A DNA stretch of 64,000 nucleotides from Psychrobacillus sp. FSL K6-2836 (GCF_038003085.1 NZ_JBBOOM010000001.1:992001-1056000); one strand, 5' to 3'. Counted from the first letter of the stretch, positions 27,232 through 37,075 are shown. Made by a program: numbers and translations. Notes: generated by a model not told the origin, from the letters alone.

Positions 27232-27329
27232 GTGGGGGTAAAGTGAAACTCCACTGATTGAAAAGATGAACACAGATAAATAACGCCGCATCCTGGTTCA
27301 ATACCTGAGTGACCATCATCCTGTTGGCC
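27232..27329 (+). repeat. Interspersed hairpin element, copy 2
   Basis: It begins at GTGGGGG, passes TTGAAAAGATGAAC, and ends with AATAACGCCGCATCCTGG and TCCTGTTGGCC. It is the plus-strand counterpart of the element after degV. The copies agree best at both ends of the last 51 bases. The internal GCCGCA hairpin of copy 1 is not preserved here. Confidence 0.75.
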
Positions 27330-27404
27330 CGTGGCTCGCAAGAAGCGAGTCACATAGACGAAGCCACACAATGTGGTGCTTTTCGTCTATGTTCTATAAC
27401 GGGC
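27327..27404 (+). other. Possible structured RNA: closed three-way junction
   Basis: GCCCGT (27327-27332) can pair with ACGGGC (27399-27404) and encloses two strong hairpins. One is 27331-27353 (GTGGCTCGC with GCGAGTCAC, one mismatch, loop AAGAA). The other is 27352-27392 (ACATAGACGAA with TTCGTCTATGT and an inner CCACA/TGTGG stem). The first hairpin shares two bases with the closing stem. It follows directly on the repeat element and precedes the tagO terminator. No gene product is predicted. I cannot match it to a known RNA class. Confidence 0.45.
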
Positions 27405-27481
27405 GTTTACGGGCAGTTGACTCCCACTTCTTATGCTTTGTTGCTTTGACCAATTTTTGAAGATTAATACGGGGTAAAATC

Positions 27482-27526
27482 AAAAATAGCCTTTCATTCT
27501 ATATACTAGAATGAAAGGCTATTTTT
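27482..27526 (-). terminator. Terminator after tagO
   Basis: A stem of about 18 bp reads AAATAGCCTTTCATTCTA on the minus strand and pairs with its mirror. The tail is TTTTTGATTTT. It could also stop plus-strand transcripts. Confidence 0.85.
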
Positions 27527-28576
27527 TCATGATTTACCTATTGTTTTCACTAAATTAATGAGTGGTCTATAATTCTTCCCTGCTAAACCAATTGCTTCTA
27601 CAAACAATTCTATTGCTACAAGCATGATGACTAGTAGTAGGATTGCCCCCCACATCGTTGCTTGTGAGAATATCAACGCTGCGATTCCAAACATCGCTGC
27701 TATCGAATAAATAATTAGCACTGTTTGACGATGCGTAAATCCTGCATTCAATAAACAATGATGTAAATGAGATTTATCTGGAGCCATTAATGGCTGTTTT
27801 GAACGATATCTTCGAACAATCGCAAAGAATGTATCTGAAATAGGCACACCAAGCATGATAATAGGAATGATCAAGGCAAACATTGTTATCCCTTTAAATC
27901 CAAGTAATGCAAGCACTGATATCATGTATCCAAGGAATAATGCGCCCGTGTCTCCCATGAATATCTTCGCTGGGTAAAAGTTAAATACTAAGAAACCTAA
28001 CGTGCTAGCAGCTAATATAGCCGCCATTGCTGCAACGAATGGAGTTCCCATTATAATAGCCATTCCTGATAATGTTAAAAGAGCTATCGTAGAAACACCT
28101 GCTGCTAAACCATCTAACCCATCGATTAAATTTATTGCATTTGTAATAGCAATAATCCACAAAATAGTAAGTGGGATTGCAAAATAACCAAATTGTAATT
28201 GATAGTCTATAAATGGTATGTTTATAAACTCAATTTGAAGGCCACCATAAATGGCAACACTTGAGGCTGCTAGAAGCTGCCCAAGTAATTTTGCTTTTGC
28301 AGTAATCTCAAACATATCATCTAAAGCACCTGTAATGATAATGATTAACGCTCCAAGTAACATTGCTTTGTCATGTTGACCATCTGGTCTATATACGACA
28401 AAAGCGACGACAAAGGATAAAAAGATAGCTAACCCACCAAGTCTTGGCATAATTTTAGCATGGACTTTTCTATAATTTGGTTTATCTACTGCGCCAACTC
28501 GAAACGCTAATTTTTTTACAAGTGGTGTAAATAGTACGGATGCGACAAACGCCAACACAAGTGTAAAGGCAAGCAT
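27527..28576 (-). CDS. tagO: UDP-GlcNAc:undecaprenyl-phosphate GlcNAc-1-P transferase TagO-like
   Basis: A polytopic membrane enzyme of the MraY/WecA family that starts wall-polymer synthesis by loading GlcNAc-1-phosphate onto undecaprenyl phosphate. 349 residues with about ten hydrophobic helices and all the family motifs: NYRKVHAKIMPRLGG, ALDDMFEI (Asp pair), NAINLIDGLDGLAAG, FMGDTGALFLGY and SHLHH. The start at 28576 (MLAFTLV) is chosen because GAGGAGGAG lies just before it; the ATG five codons upstream is the first part of that ribosome site. The region downstream of this step is scattered through 28-50 kb. Confidence 0.95.
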   Translation of the reverse strand: MLAFTLVLAFVASVLFTPLVKKLAFRVGAVDKPNYRKVHAKIMPRLGGLAIFLSFVVAFVVYRPDGQHDKAMLLGALIIIITGALDDMFEITAKAKLLGQLLAASSVAIYGGLQIEFINIPFIDYQLQFGYFAIPLTILWIIAITNAINLIDGLDGLAAGVSTIALLTLSGMAIIMGTPFVAAMAAILAASTLGFLVFNFYPAKIFMGDTGALFLGYMISVLALLGFKGITMFALIIPIIMLGVPISDTFFAIVRRYRSKQPLMAPDKSHLHHCLLNAGFTHRQTVLIIYSIAAMFGIAALIFSQATMWGAILLLVIMLVAIELFVEAIGLAGKNYRPLINLVKTIGKS

Positions 28577-28656
28577 GTCTCTCCTCCTCATCTAAATCTG
28601 TAATAGTTATATTCAAATCAAATCCAATACATTATATCATGGATATTAACTTCGTA

Positions 28657-30186
28657 TCATTTATTTTTTCTATTTATTAAACGTTTTATACTGCTATTTA
28701 GTTTCATCCAAATTATATTTGCTTCATTAACTTTAAGCAATAGGAAGAAACACACATAACTGACTCCAAATATACTCAATCCTGCCAAAAATGTTAACCA
28801 CTTAGAAGATAATAGAATAAATTCACTTGATAAATATGTTACTACTCCCATTAAGAAGATAGCTATGAATATCTTTCCTATACCACTATTCCATTTATTA
28901 AAAAATGATAATTCATATTTTCTTTTAGCATATACAGATAACATCATGAAATTAATAACGGAGGAAATAAATGTACCCCATGCAATTGCCATTGCCCCAA
29001 TAGAATCGATAAATAAATAAATCACACTAATGTTAATGACAAAAACATTTATAATACTAAAAACAACTGGTCCAACTGAGTTCCCTTTTGCATAATAGAA
29101 TCTCGTTACATACGTATTTGCCGCTAAGAAAAACATCGTTAATAAAAATATTTCTAAAATCGGCGTTGTAATACTAGTAGATGCTTCACCGAACTTTCCG
29201 TATTCAAAGATGACCTGAATCAGGTTTTCAGCATAGAAAAATGAAAAGATCGTCACAGGGATTAAAAGCATAACTAAATATCTAAGCCCATTTGTATATA
29301 TGCTTTTTATAGCATTATCATCTTTTTCCGCAACTTTTTTACTAAGCATTGGATATATGACTGTAGTGACTGCTGTCATTAATATAGCTTGTGGAAATTG
29401 AGTAAGCTTCGTCGCATAATTTACTGCCGAAACAAACCCGTCCGAGAGTGTTGCTGAAAATATACGTTGTATGAGTGCATAAAATTGAATGGTTGCCCCG
29501 CCAAGCATAATTGGAAGTGCAAGCTGCCAAAGTTGTTTTGTCGTCCAGGTTTGTTGAAATGATATGCCGATTGGGAACTTCTCTAGCTTTTTATACCCTT
29601 TTATAAGGAATCCAACCATCATAATTGCACTAACTAAAGCACCAATTCCATATGCGATTGGTCCAATCCAGTAAGAACAGACAACTGAAATGATTAAAAA
29701 TGCTGCATTATATAGAAGAATAGAGAAACTAGATAAATGAAACTTACCGTTTACATTTAACATTCCACTAAACCAAGTAGATAAGACTAAGAAAATAGTC
29801 GATGGCATCATCCAATAAAACAAGCTCTTGGCAAGTCTATGTTCCTCATCAGACATTTCTCCGAATAAATTCAATAAAGGTTCCGTTGCTATTAACATGA
29901 GTATTGTGATAAACAGGATTGTCATAACAACTGTAGTAAATGCTTGCTTTACAAATAGTCCTTGATTTGTTTTGTTTTGATTGTAAATGGATATAAACGC
30001 AGTTGTAAAGGCACCACCAATAACTAAATAGAGGAAATTCGGTATTGTATATGCAGTGAAAATACTATCTGCTATATAGCTTGTACCGTACTGATACCCG
30101 ATAATCATTTCTCTTAGGAAGCCAAACAATCTAGCAATTATATTAATAACAGCTACTGCTCCTACAATTTTTAAAAATGTATTCAC
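28657..30186 (-). CDS. MurJ/MviN-family lipid-linked oligosaccharide flippase
   Basis: An integral membrane protein of 509 residues with about 14 hydrophobic helices, starting IARLFGFLREMIIGYQYGTS, the family N-terminal signature. Family members turn lipid-linked wall precursors to the outer face. The start overlaps the preceding glycosyltransferase stop by four bases (ATGA). Given its neighbours (GT4, CsaB, TagO) it may move a secondary wall polymer repeat unit rather than lipid II. A second family member lies at 39496-41022. Confidence 0.9.
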   Translation of the reverse strand: MNTFLKIVGAVAVINIIARLFGFLREMIIGYQYGTSYIADSIFTAYTIPNFLYLVIGGAFTTAFISIYNQNKTNQGLFVKQAFTTVVMTILFITILMLIATEPLLNLFGEMSDEEHRLAKSLFYWMMPSTIFLVLSTWFSGMLNVNGKFHLSSFSILLYNAAFLIISVVCSYWIGPIAYGIGALVSAIMMVGFLIKGYKKLEKFPIGISFQQTWTTKQLWQLALPIMLGGATIQFYALIQRIFSATLSDGFVSAVNYATKLTQFPQAILMTAVTTVIYPMLSKKVAEKDDNAIKSIYTNGLRYLVMLLIPVTIFSFFYAENLIQVIFEYGKFGEASTSITTPILEIFLLTMFFLAANTYVTRFYYAKGNSVGPVVFSIINVFVINISVIYLFIDSIGAMAIAWGTFISSVINFMMLSVYAKRKYELSFFNKWNSGIGKIFIAIFLMGVVTYLSSEFILLSSKWLTFLAGLSIFGVSYVCFFLLLKVNEANIIWMKLNSSIKRLINRKNK

Positions 30187-31274
30187 TGTTTAATACCATT
30201 TTGTACAGCAGACTCATAGATTAAAATAAGATTTTTAATAATATTTTTTTCATCATGCGTATATAATACCTTCCTGGTTGCATCATGATTATAATAGTTT
30301 TCAGCTTCCAGCGATCTTAACATTTCCTCTTTCAAGGAACTTACATTTTGCGATTCCACTAAATGACCTGCATCATTTGACAGTAAGGAAGACAGTCCGC
30401 CTACATCCGAAGCGATCACTGGTGTACCACAAGCAATAGCCTCTAATGCTACTAAACCAAAGCCTTCGATATGCGATGGAAGGACAAACACATCACTTGC
30501 TTGAAACCATGTTACAAGGTCTTGTTGTTTAACAGGATCAATTAATAGCACATCATCATTTAACAGCGGTGCAATTTTTTCCATAAAGGACTCATCTCGA
30601 CGAGAGCCAATTATCGCTAGCTTTACTCGCTTATTTGTACTCAATTTAACCTGTTCAAAAGCCTGAAGTAATTCTTCCACGCCTTTTTGTTTAATAACAT
30701 TTCCTACAAAAGAAAATATGAAATCATCTGGTGATAAATTTAAAAGCTTTCTAGCGTCCTCTTTATCGCCTTCTTTGAATACTTCTCGGTTAACACCCAT
30801 GCTCATAATAGTAATTTTTTCTTTAGGCACGTGAAAGTCTGCTTCTATTTGTTTTGCAAGTATCGGTCCAACTGCAATGACATGCGAGCTTTCTTTCAAA
30901 ATCCGAGTCGTCCATTTTCGGATATTAGCGTTTTTCTTTGCCATTTTTTCAATATCGCCGCCGTGGGCAGTTACAATATAAGGAATTTTAAAGATTTTTT
31001 TTAATAATAAGGAGAAGACTCCAGACGGAAATACATAATGTGCATGTGTAATAGAAATACCTCTTTGGAATAATCCTTTTTTCATTACCTTCATGGCCCA
31101 TAAAATGTACTTCTTCAGTGCGTTTTTCATCCCCGTTGATGGGTTCGTATTTACCCCAATTTCGACGTTCATACCAGCTTTTCTTAAAGCTTCGACCTGG
31201 TTTTTCACGAAGATTCCATAAGATAGATGATTGGAGGTAGGATACATATTACTAATGACAAAAATTTTCTTCAT
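30183..31274 (-). CDS. Glycosyltransferase family 4 protein
   Basis: A cytoplasmic GT-B fold enzyme of 363 residues that adds a sugar from a nucleotide donor to a growing glycan. The N-terminal acceptor half starts IFVISNMYPTSNHLSYGIFV and has VTAHGGDI. The donor half shows FSFVGNVIKQKGVEEL and the E-x7-E signature HIEGFGLVALEAIACGTPVI. It follows csaB by one base and overlaps the flippase gene, so csaB-GT-flippase form one unit. Sugar specificity cannot be read from sequence. Confidence 0.92.
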   Translation of the reverse strand: MKKIFVISNMYPTSNHLSYGIFVKNQVEALRKAGMNVEIGVNTNPSTGMKNALKKYILWAMKVMKKGLFQRGISITHAHYVFPSGVFSLLLKKIFKIPYIVTAHGGDIEKMAKKNANIRKWTTRILKESSHVIAVGPILAKQIEADFHVPKEKITIMSMGVNREVFKEGDKEDARKLLNLSPDDFIFSFVGNVIKQKGVEELLQAFEQVKLSTNKRVKLAIIGSRRDESFMEKIAPLLNDDVLLIDPVKQQDLVTWFQASDVFVLPSHIEGFGLVALEAIACGTPVIASDVGGLSSLLSNDAGHLVESQNVSSLKEEMLRSLEAENYYNHDATRKVLYTHDEKNIIKNLILIYESAVQNGIKQ

Positions 31275-31275
31275 A

Positions 31276-32418
31276 CTATTTCATCACTGCCTTCGTAAAT
31301 TGTGAAACCCCATTATGAGCTTCTTCATTAAAATGCGCTGAAAGTTTTTTTGTGTTTTCTACAGTTTCATCCCAGTCGTTCTTCATCTTACTATAAGCAT
31401 TATTGAATAGAGACTCATCCTGTTCAATACTATCCATACTAAAACAGAATTCCTCTAAGCCTGCTAAATGCATAAAATCATTTACTTTGTTATGGTAGGA
31501 AACTGCAATAATCGGTGTAGCTGTTGCTGTTGCAAGTATAAGTGAATGTAATCTAGTTCCAATTACAATATCTTGTACATTCGTTATTTCAAGTATTTCA
31601 TGCGGCATTAAATTTTTATCGATAATCTCCACTTGGTCTTTGTGTTTCATAGAGTTCATAATATGTTTTGTCGCATCTACATCTTGAGGAAACTTAGTTG
31701 CAAAAAAAGTAAACTTAACATCATGTTGTTCTGCTAGTTTATCTAAATTTTTTGCCATGCCGTTTATATAGGTCCTGTATTTAGATTCACTGCCCTGTGG
31801 CCAATAATTCGAATTGAAAAATGGCACTGCAGAAACTCCTATTCTAGTTGGAGTTGAATTATAAACTTTCGAAGAAGTTTTTAATGTAAAAGCTGGATCT
31901 CCTATAATAGTGATCGGTCTTTTGACACCAATACTTTCTAAAAGTTGCTTCGATTGTGGATCTCTGACAGATATACTATCCGCAAACCTACACAGAAATC
32001 TTAAGCTCCATTTTCCCATAGAGGTATGAATAGGACCGGCACCACAGCCATAAATAACGTATGGTACATTCATATTTTTGGCCATCAATGCATAAGTTCC
32101 GAACAATTGTGCCTCTCTTTTATAAAAGTCCATAAGGATTCCACCACCGCCAATGACTAACAAGTCTAGCGATTGAATATATTTCCTATTTTTTTTGTAC
32201 GTATGTATAAAAGTATTAAAATTCTTCCCTTTTTTATAATATAGAGGATAACTTTTAACGCCATATCGGTTTACAGTTTGTTGAGGATTGTTACTGAAAA
32301 CCGTAATATCTTCTATTTGTATAGGGAAAGTATGTAATAATTGTTGGAGAATACCTGAAAGAATTGCTTCATCCCCATTATTATTATTTCCATAGTTCCC
32401 CACAATCCCTATTCTCAT
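31276..32418 (-). CDS. csaB: Polysaccharide pyruvyl transferase CsaB
   Basis: CsaB adds ketal pyruvate to the secondary wall polymer. SLH domains bind the modified polymer. 380 residues of the pyruvyl-transferase family: NYGNNNNGDEAILSG at the start, the glycine-rich VIGGGGILMDFY, SISVRDPQSKQLLESIGV, and the C-terminal GTRLHSLILATATATPIIAV. The first gene of the csaB-GT4-flippase unit. Six SLH proteins in the next 16 kb are its expected clients, which strongly supports the call. Confidence 0.93.
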   Translation of the reverse strand: MRIGIVGNYGNNNNGDEAILSGILQQLLHTFPIQIEDITVFSNNPQQTVNRYGVKSYPLYYKKGKNFNTFIHTYKKNRKYIQSLDLLVIGGGGILMDFYKREAQLFGTYALMAKNMNVPYVIYGCGAGPIHTSMGKWSLRFLCRFADSISVRDPQSKQLLESIGVKRPITIIGDPAFTLKTSSKVYNSTPTRIGVSAVPFFNSNYWPQGSESKYRTYINGMAKNLDKLAEQHDVKFTFFATKFPQDVDATKHIMNSMKHKDQVEIIDKNLMPHEILEITNVQDIVIGTRLHSLILATATATPIIAVSYHNKVNDFMHLAGLEEFCFSMDSIEQDESLFNNAYSKMKNDWDETVENTKKLSAHFNEEAHNGVSQFTKAVMK

Positions 32419-32461
32419 CTATTTAACATCCTTTTGTCTTTATAATATCTGATTATAACAT

Positions 32462-32501
32462 AATAAAAGCCTCGCCACATACGATGGAGAGGCTTTTATT
32501 A
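32462..32501 (-). terminator. Terminator after the NAGPA-SLH gene
   Basis: On the minus strand ATAAAAGCCTC pairs with GAGGCTTTTAT around an interrupted inner stem; the tail is TATTATG. It separates this gene from csaB. Confidence 0.75.
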
Positions 32502-32502
32502 A

Positions 32503-34749
32503 CTATTGAGTTATTCTATATAAAAATACACTGAAATGCATTCTTGAAATAGGGTTTTCTGGCTTATACGTTCCATCATTGAAACCAGTGGTCACCCCGG
32601 TTGCAGTTAATGTATTTATATCATTAGCTGCCCAGTGTTGACTAGGTACATCTGTAAATTTTTTATCTGTTGTTCCCGAAAGATTATATGCATTAACTAA
32701 AATTTTCGCCATTTGAGCTCTTGTTAGTTTACCATTCGGGTCAAAATATCCATTTTCTTTCCCATTTACAATACCTAAATTTGCTACTGCAGCTATTTCT
32801 TTATAATAAGGATGTGTTTTTGGCACATCTTTGAAATTCGGATCAGTAATTTTGTCTAAATCCAAATCTTTTATTCTACTAATTATTACAGCTGCATTTT
32901 TTCTAGAGATATCATTATTTGGTTTGAATGTTCCATCCTTATATCCAGTAATAATGCCTTTACTAGTTAAATAGTTAATCTCTGTAATATACGGATTTGT
33001 ATTTAGGATATCACTAAACTTTGAAGTTACGTTTGATGTAACTTCTATCTCGACCGATGCTTTTTTTGTACCTAACTGCGCAACTACTCTACCTTTTCCA
33101 ACTTTGTTGCCAGCGGTGAATACTCCGGCTGATGTTATAGTCCCAATACCACCTTCAACTGACCATTTCAGCTGTTCCGGCGAATAGATCAATGACTTCT
33201 TATCTGCATCCGTAGCATTCGCTTTAAATGTCAGCTTGCTATTAATATGTGCCGATTTCGCACTAGCATTAATCGTCAAATTAGTTGGTGCTGAAACGAT
33301 TGTTAGTGGAAATGATTGGAACGCAGTATCATAATTTACACGAACTCTATCCGAACCTTCTTTTAATGCAGTAAAGCTTGTACCATTAAATGACACTAAG
33401 TTATTATCTGAAGTATTTACTATCTTGCTAGAACTAACTGTAATAGGATTGTAAAATTCATCTAATATATAGTTAATTTTGTAGGATGAAGTCGCACCTA
33501 CTAACATAGTTCCAACATTAGAACGAGTCAAATTGATATTACTTGGATTACTTGTCGGAGCCGTACTGATTGCCTCTAGGATTGCGGATACTTTTCGTTG
33601 AGATCCTGCGGAAGGTTTATTTGCTAGAACGACTGCATTACTTCCATAGTTTCTTATACCCATAGTTGTCGAACCACCACCATCAAGATTAAGCGCACGG
33701 TCAACTCCAAGACTAACTAGATAATCTGCAAATTGGGACATATTCATCCCCTTCTTATTTGCTCCATCTACTGTTACAAGATGAACTGTCTTTTTGTCTT
33801 TACTAATTGCAATTGCACTACGAGAAGTGACCTGTGTTGCTCTAGCACTGGATAGATTCATCGTAACATGTTTCTTTCCATCCTTCACTAGCATCGGTCC
33901 ACTTGCTAGCATAAACTGAGAATCTTTCCACTTGGAGTCAATATCAAATTCAACTGATACTTCTTCTCCTATCTTCATCTTATCCCCAATTGCACGCCAT
34001 TCTGAGCCATGGAAAGATAGAACAAAGCCATTCTTTGGTATGGTCACTTTTGCGGTAGAGCCCATATGAGTACTTATTACTTTCCCAGTTATTGTCTGTC
34101 CATAATATGTAGAAGTGATAGGTGTATCCGATTCAAAAACTACTTCTATACCATATTGATTTGAATCTGTCGTTGTTTTTACATTTTGTGGAGTAAAAAT
34201 AATTGCCTCATCTGCACGTCTTTCTCTATTCAATCCAGATAAATCATAGGTCAAATTATCATAACTCATCTTAATATCGAAATCATAAAGATCTATTTCA
34301 GCATTCCCATCAGCGGTTACACCAAAAGCAATCGGTTGGTTGAAATATTCTGTAGTTGAGTCTAATAGAACTCCTCCATTTAATATTTCATTTTCCTGAG
34401 AGATTAAAAACAGAGGGTACCCCTCACTCATGTCGAAAAATGCAGCATTTACTGCACCAACAACTCGATTACCTTCGACGGAGTCTCCTGTTGCGATACT
34501 AGTTGTCGTTTCCTTACTATTAAAATCTATTGGCAATCCAATGTTGACCTTTGTATAAGCATCATTTAGATTAATAGCTAAATGGTTAATAGAGTTTACT
34601 CTAGCCCCCGTATTTGTATATTGTTTGTACTGAACTCCAGAGGATAACTTCATATCTTTGTCTACTGTTTGAGCTGCTAATCCTTGTAGAGGCACCATAA
34701 TCATAAGTACTAGTAACATTAAAATAATCTTAAAACCTTTTATTTTCAT
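32503..34749 (-). CDS. Secreted phosphodiester glycosidase-like (NAGPA) protein with three C-terminal SLH domains
   Basis: A wall-anchored protein of 748 residues. It has a signal peptide (cleavage likely after LAA, about 27) and a NAGPA/DUF2233 domain to about 390, with NAAFFDMSEGYPLF and the family core ALNLDGGGSTTM. Two bacterial Ig-like modules (about 400-570) follow, then three SLH repeats (about 580-748) with GYKDGTFKPNNDISR, NGYFDPNGKLTRAQ and GFNDGTYKPENPISR. NAGPA-type enzymes remove GlcNAc phosphodiesters; here a role in trimming wall polymers is an inference. The ATG at 34749 is chosen over a GTG three codons upstream because GGAG is ten bases from it. Confidence 0.92.
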   Translation of the reverse strand: MKIKGFKIILMLLVLMIMVPLQGLAAQTVDKDMKLSSGVQYKQYTNTGARVNSINHLAINLNDAYTKVNIGLPIDFNSKETTTSIATGDSVEGNRVVGAVNAAFFDMSEGYPLFLISQENEILNGGVLLDSTTEYFNQPIAFGVTADGNAEIDLYDFDIKMSYDNLTYDLSGLNRERRADEAIIFTPQNVKTTTDSNQYGIEVVFESDTPITSTYYGQTITGKVISTHMGSTAKVTIPKNGFVLSFHGSEWRAIGDKMKIGEEVSVEFDIDSKWKDSQFMLASGPMLVKDGKKHVTMNLSSARATQVTSRSAIAISKDKKTVHLVTVDGANKKGMNMSQFADYLVSLGVDRALNLDGGGSTTMGIRNYGSNAVVLANKPSAGSQRKVSAILEAISTAPTSNPSNINLTRSNVGTMLVGATSSYKINYILDEFYNPITVSSSKIVNTSDNNLVSFNGTSFTALKEGSDRVRVNYDTAFQSFPLTIVSAPTNLTINASAKSAHINSKLTFKANATDADKKSLIYSPEQLKWSVEGGIGTITSAGVFTAGNKVGKGRVVAQLGTKKASVEIEVTSNVTSKFSDILNTNPYITEINYLTSKGIITGYKDGTFKPNNDISRKNAAVIISRIKDLDLDKITDPNFKDVPKTHPYYKEIAAVANLGIVNGKENGYFDPNGKLTRAQMAKILVNAYNLSGTTDKKFTDVPSQHWAANDINTLTATGVTTGFNDGTYKPENPISRMHFSVFLYRITQ

Positions 34750-35070
34750 AATTAACACGCTCCAATTTTATTAAGAGCTTACACCATCCTTTCATTCTAA
34801 TAGAATCATAACAAAGTAAAGGGTTGAATTCTATGTTCCATTTGTTTCATTTATATAGTCTTTTTACCATATTTAGAAAAGCGCAAGTGCCTATGTTAGC
34901 CTTAAAAGCGCTGGAAGACTTAGGCAGGATACGCGCTAGAGCTTGACAGATACTGGGTAAAAAACATAAACTTTCTTACTTTTAATAAAACTAGAGACCT
35001 TTTACTCTTAAAGAAATCCATCTATTCTGTTAAAATATGAGACAAGCTATAATTAGAAAGGTGCTATATT
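34750..35070. other. Intergenic region between divergent SLH genes
   Basis: 320 bases that must contain two divergent promoters. TATAAT at about 35048-35053 is a likely -10 for the plus-strand SLH gene. A degenerate hairpin repeat lies in the middle (34875-34951). Nothing else could be assigned. Confidence 0.5.
34875..34951. repeat. Degenerate Bacillales-type intergenic repeat
   Basis: AGAAAAGCGCAAGTGCC, then GCCTTAAAAGCGCTGGA and GCGCTAGAGCTTGACAG. It resembles, from memory, the 'AAGCGCAAGCGCC ... GACAAGCGCTGGAGC' repeats seen between genes in many Bacillales. It looks decayed. Confidence 0.35.
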
Positions 35071-37029
35071 ATGAAAAAAATAATCATTTTAGCTGTTTCG
35101 TTACTTCTCTCTTTTAGTATATTTACTAGTCCAAATGCGTCAGCTAGTGCTTTTACAGGCAACTCACATGAAAAGTCACTAACATATTTGGCGGAGAATA
35201 ACATTTTACTTCCCGATAAGGATGGAAAGTACTATCCATATCGTTCTGTTACTAGGGGAGAATTTGCTAGTTACCTAGCAAAAATTTTACAGTTACCCGC
35301 AAGCAGCGAAAGTACATTTACGGATGTATATTCTACGAATCCATTTGCAAAAGATATCCTAAGTGCCGCAGAAGTAGGCATCATAACAGGCTATCCTGAT
35401 GGAAGCTTTAAACCGAATAATATTATTACACGCCAACATATGGCAGTTATGATCTCTCGGGTTCTAGATTATTTAGTAATACCTAAAAATACTGGTACTT
35501 TAACCTTCACAGACTCTAAAGATATTTTGGAAGAGTACATAACTGACGTTTCTATAGGGGCAAACCTAGGTATTATAAAAGGTAGCACCGAAGGAAATAA
35601 AGTATTCTTTTATCCACAAAAAAGTACAACGATAGCTCAATCTGCAACCTTTATATACAGATTAGTTGAAGTTGCTAAAGAATATGGATATACAGACTTT
35701 CCAGATTTCTTCTCCTTCGAAGTCAAAGAAATAGTAAACAAGCAATTAGTTAATAGTAAGCAATATAAGACATTTGAAGATGCACAAAAGGGTGTTACCA
35801 AAAACAATCAAGTCATTGAACGCAATGGAAAGATTATTAAGATGCCTTCTGGTCTTGTAATTACAAACGGATACACAGTAGTGTATAGCCACCCTAAAGA
35901 AGAAACGAGATATGTCACAACTTCAGCAACTATTGACACCGAAATGGAATACCTTGGGACTGAAGTTGAAGAGGATTATTCAGGAAAGAAAATATTCTGG
36001 GCAAAGGTACAATATGCTGATCGTATCGGGTATGTAAAACTAGATAAAGCGACGTTGAAACCGTATGTATTATTAACAAATAGATCTTATTACAGCGTCT
36101 CAAACGGAGAACTAAAACATACTATTTACTACAACTCAACCAATAGAGAAGCATCTTATATTATCGGAAAAGCACCATCCGTACTACAGGAAGGAAAAAA
36201 GTATTATAGCTGGAATGGATATACTTTTTATAATGAAAATAATACAGCAATAACTGGGGAATACTTTAACTACTATCAATTCCTCCCTGCCCGTTCTAAA
36301 ACAAATTATACTGTCGAGGAAATAGACTCGTATATTATGAGTGAATTAACACGACTTGAAAATCTTTATACTCTTTATCCGACAAGCTATCCAAATTACA
36401 AAGATGCAACGGTAAATAGTAAGCTAGTAGGATTAGGAGAAGTTTTAAAACTAACAGAAGAAAAGTATCAGGTTAACGCTCTCATGATTCTAGCGCTTGC
36501 TCAAAACGAAAGTGCTTACGGATTGAGTAATCAAGCTTTAACGAACAATAATCTATTCGGATTATATGTGACAGATACAAATCCATTAAACAAAAAGTTC
36601 ACATCAGTTGAATCTAACATTACAGAGTTAATGGAAAAATTTTGGAATTTAAATTATATTCCACCTACTGCAGGGTATGCAAATGGTGCAGTGTTTGGAA
36701 ACAAAACAATCGGCTTTAATGTTCGATATGCATCAGATCCATACTGGGGTGCAAAAGCTGCTGGACAATACTATAAAATAGATAAATTCCTAGGATTTAA
36801 AGATGCTGGAACGTATAAAATTGGAATGACAACAACTTCTGGTGTCAATGTTCGTAAGGATGCATCACTAAATTTCGCAGCAGCATTCACCTATAAGCTT
36901 TCTAATATGCCAGTCATTATTATGAATCCAGACATTAATGGTTTTGTTGAAGTTCTTTCAGATTCACCTAGCTACCAAAACCTATATATTCATAAAGACT
37001 TAGTTCGCGAGCTTAATATTATAAAATAA
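35071..37029 (+). CDS. SLH-anchored glucosaminidase-type autolysin
   Basis: A secreted wall hydrolase of 652 residues. It has a signal peptide (to about ASA, 26) and three N-terminal SLH repeats (about 30-205; GYPDGSFKPNNIITRQ is the clearest). A middle region without a recognised fold carries an SH3-like strand pattern. A glucosaminidase domain (about 440-575) has the catalytic-glutamate segment ALAQNESAYGLS followed by NNLFGLY, and a final SH3-type module starts TTSGVNVRKDASLNF. The family cuts the glycan strand at N-acetylglucosamine. A GAAAGG site and a strong terminator make it a single-gene unit. Confidence 0.93.
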   Translation: MKKIIILAVSLLLSFSIFTSPNASASAFTGNSHEKSLTYLAENNILLPDKDGKYYPYRSVTRGEFASYLAKILQLPASSESTFTDVYSTNPFAKDILSAAEVGIITGYPDGSFKPNNIITRQHMAVMISRVLDYLVIPKNTGTLTFTDSKDILEEYITDVSIGANLGIIKGSTEGNKVFFYPQKSTTIAQSATFIYRLVEVAKEYGYTDFPDFFSFEVKEIVNKQLVNSKQYKTFEDAQKGVTKNNQVIERNGKIIKMPSGLVITNGYTVVYSHPKEETRYVTTSATIDTEMEYLGTEVEEDYSGKKIFWAKVQYADRIGYVKLDKATLKPYVLLTNRSYYSVSNGELKHTIYYNSTNREASYIIGKAPSVLQEGKKYYSWNGYTFYNENNTAITGEYFNYYQFLPARSKTNYTVEEIDSYIMSELTRLENLYTLYPTSYPNYKDATVNSKLVGLGEVLKLTEEKYQVNALMILALAQNESAYGLSNQALTNNNLFGLYVTDTNPLNKKFTSVESNITELMEKFWNLNYIPPTAGYANGAVFGNKTIGFNVRYASDPYWGAKAAGQYYKIDKFLGFKDAGTYKIGMTTTSGVNVRKDASLNFAAAFTYKLSNMPVIIMNPDINGFVEVLSDSPSYQNLYIHKDLVRELNIIK

Positions 37030-37038
37030 TTTGTATTG

Positions 37039-37068
37039 AAAGAGCAGAATTCTGCTCTTTCTTTTTTT
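37039..37068 (+). terminator. Terminator after the SLH-glucosaminidase gene
   Basis: AAAGAGCAGA pairs with TCTGCTCTTT (37039-37048, 37051-37060), followed by CTTTTTTTC. Confidence 0.9.
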
Positions 37069-37075
37069 CAAACAG

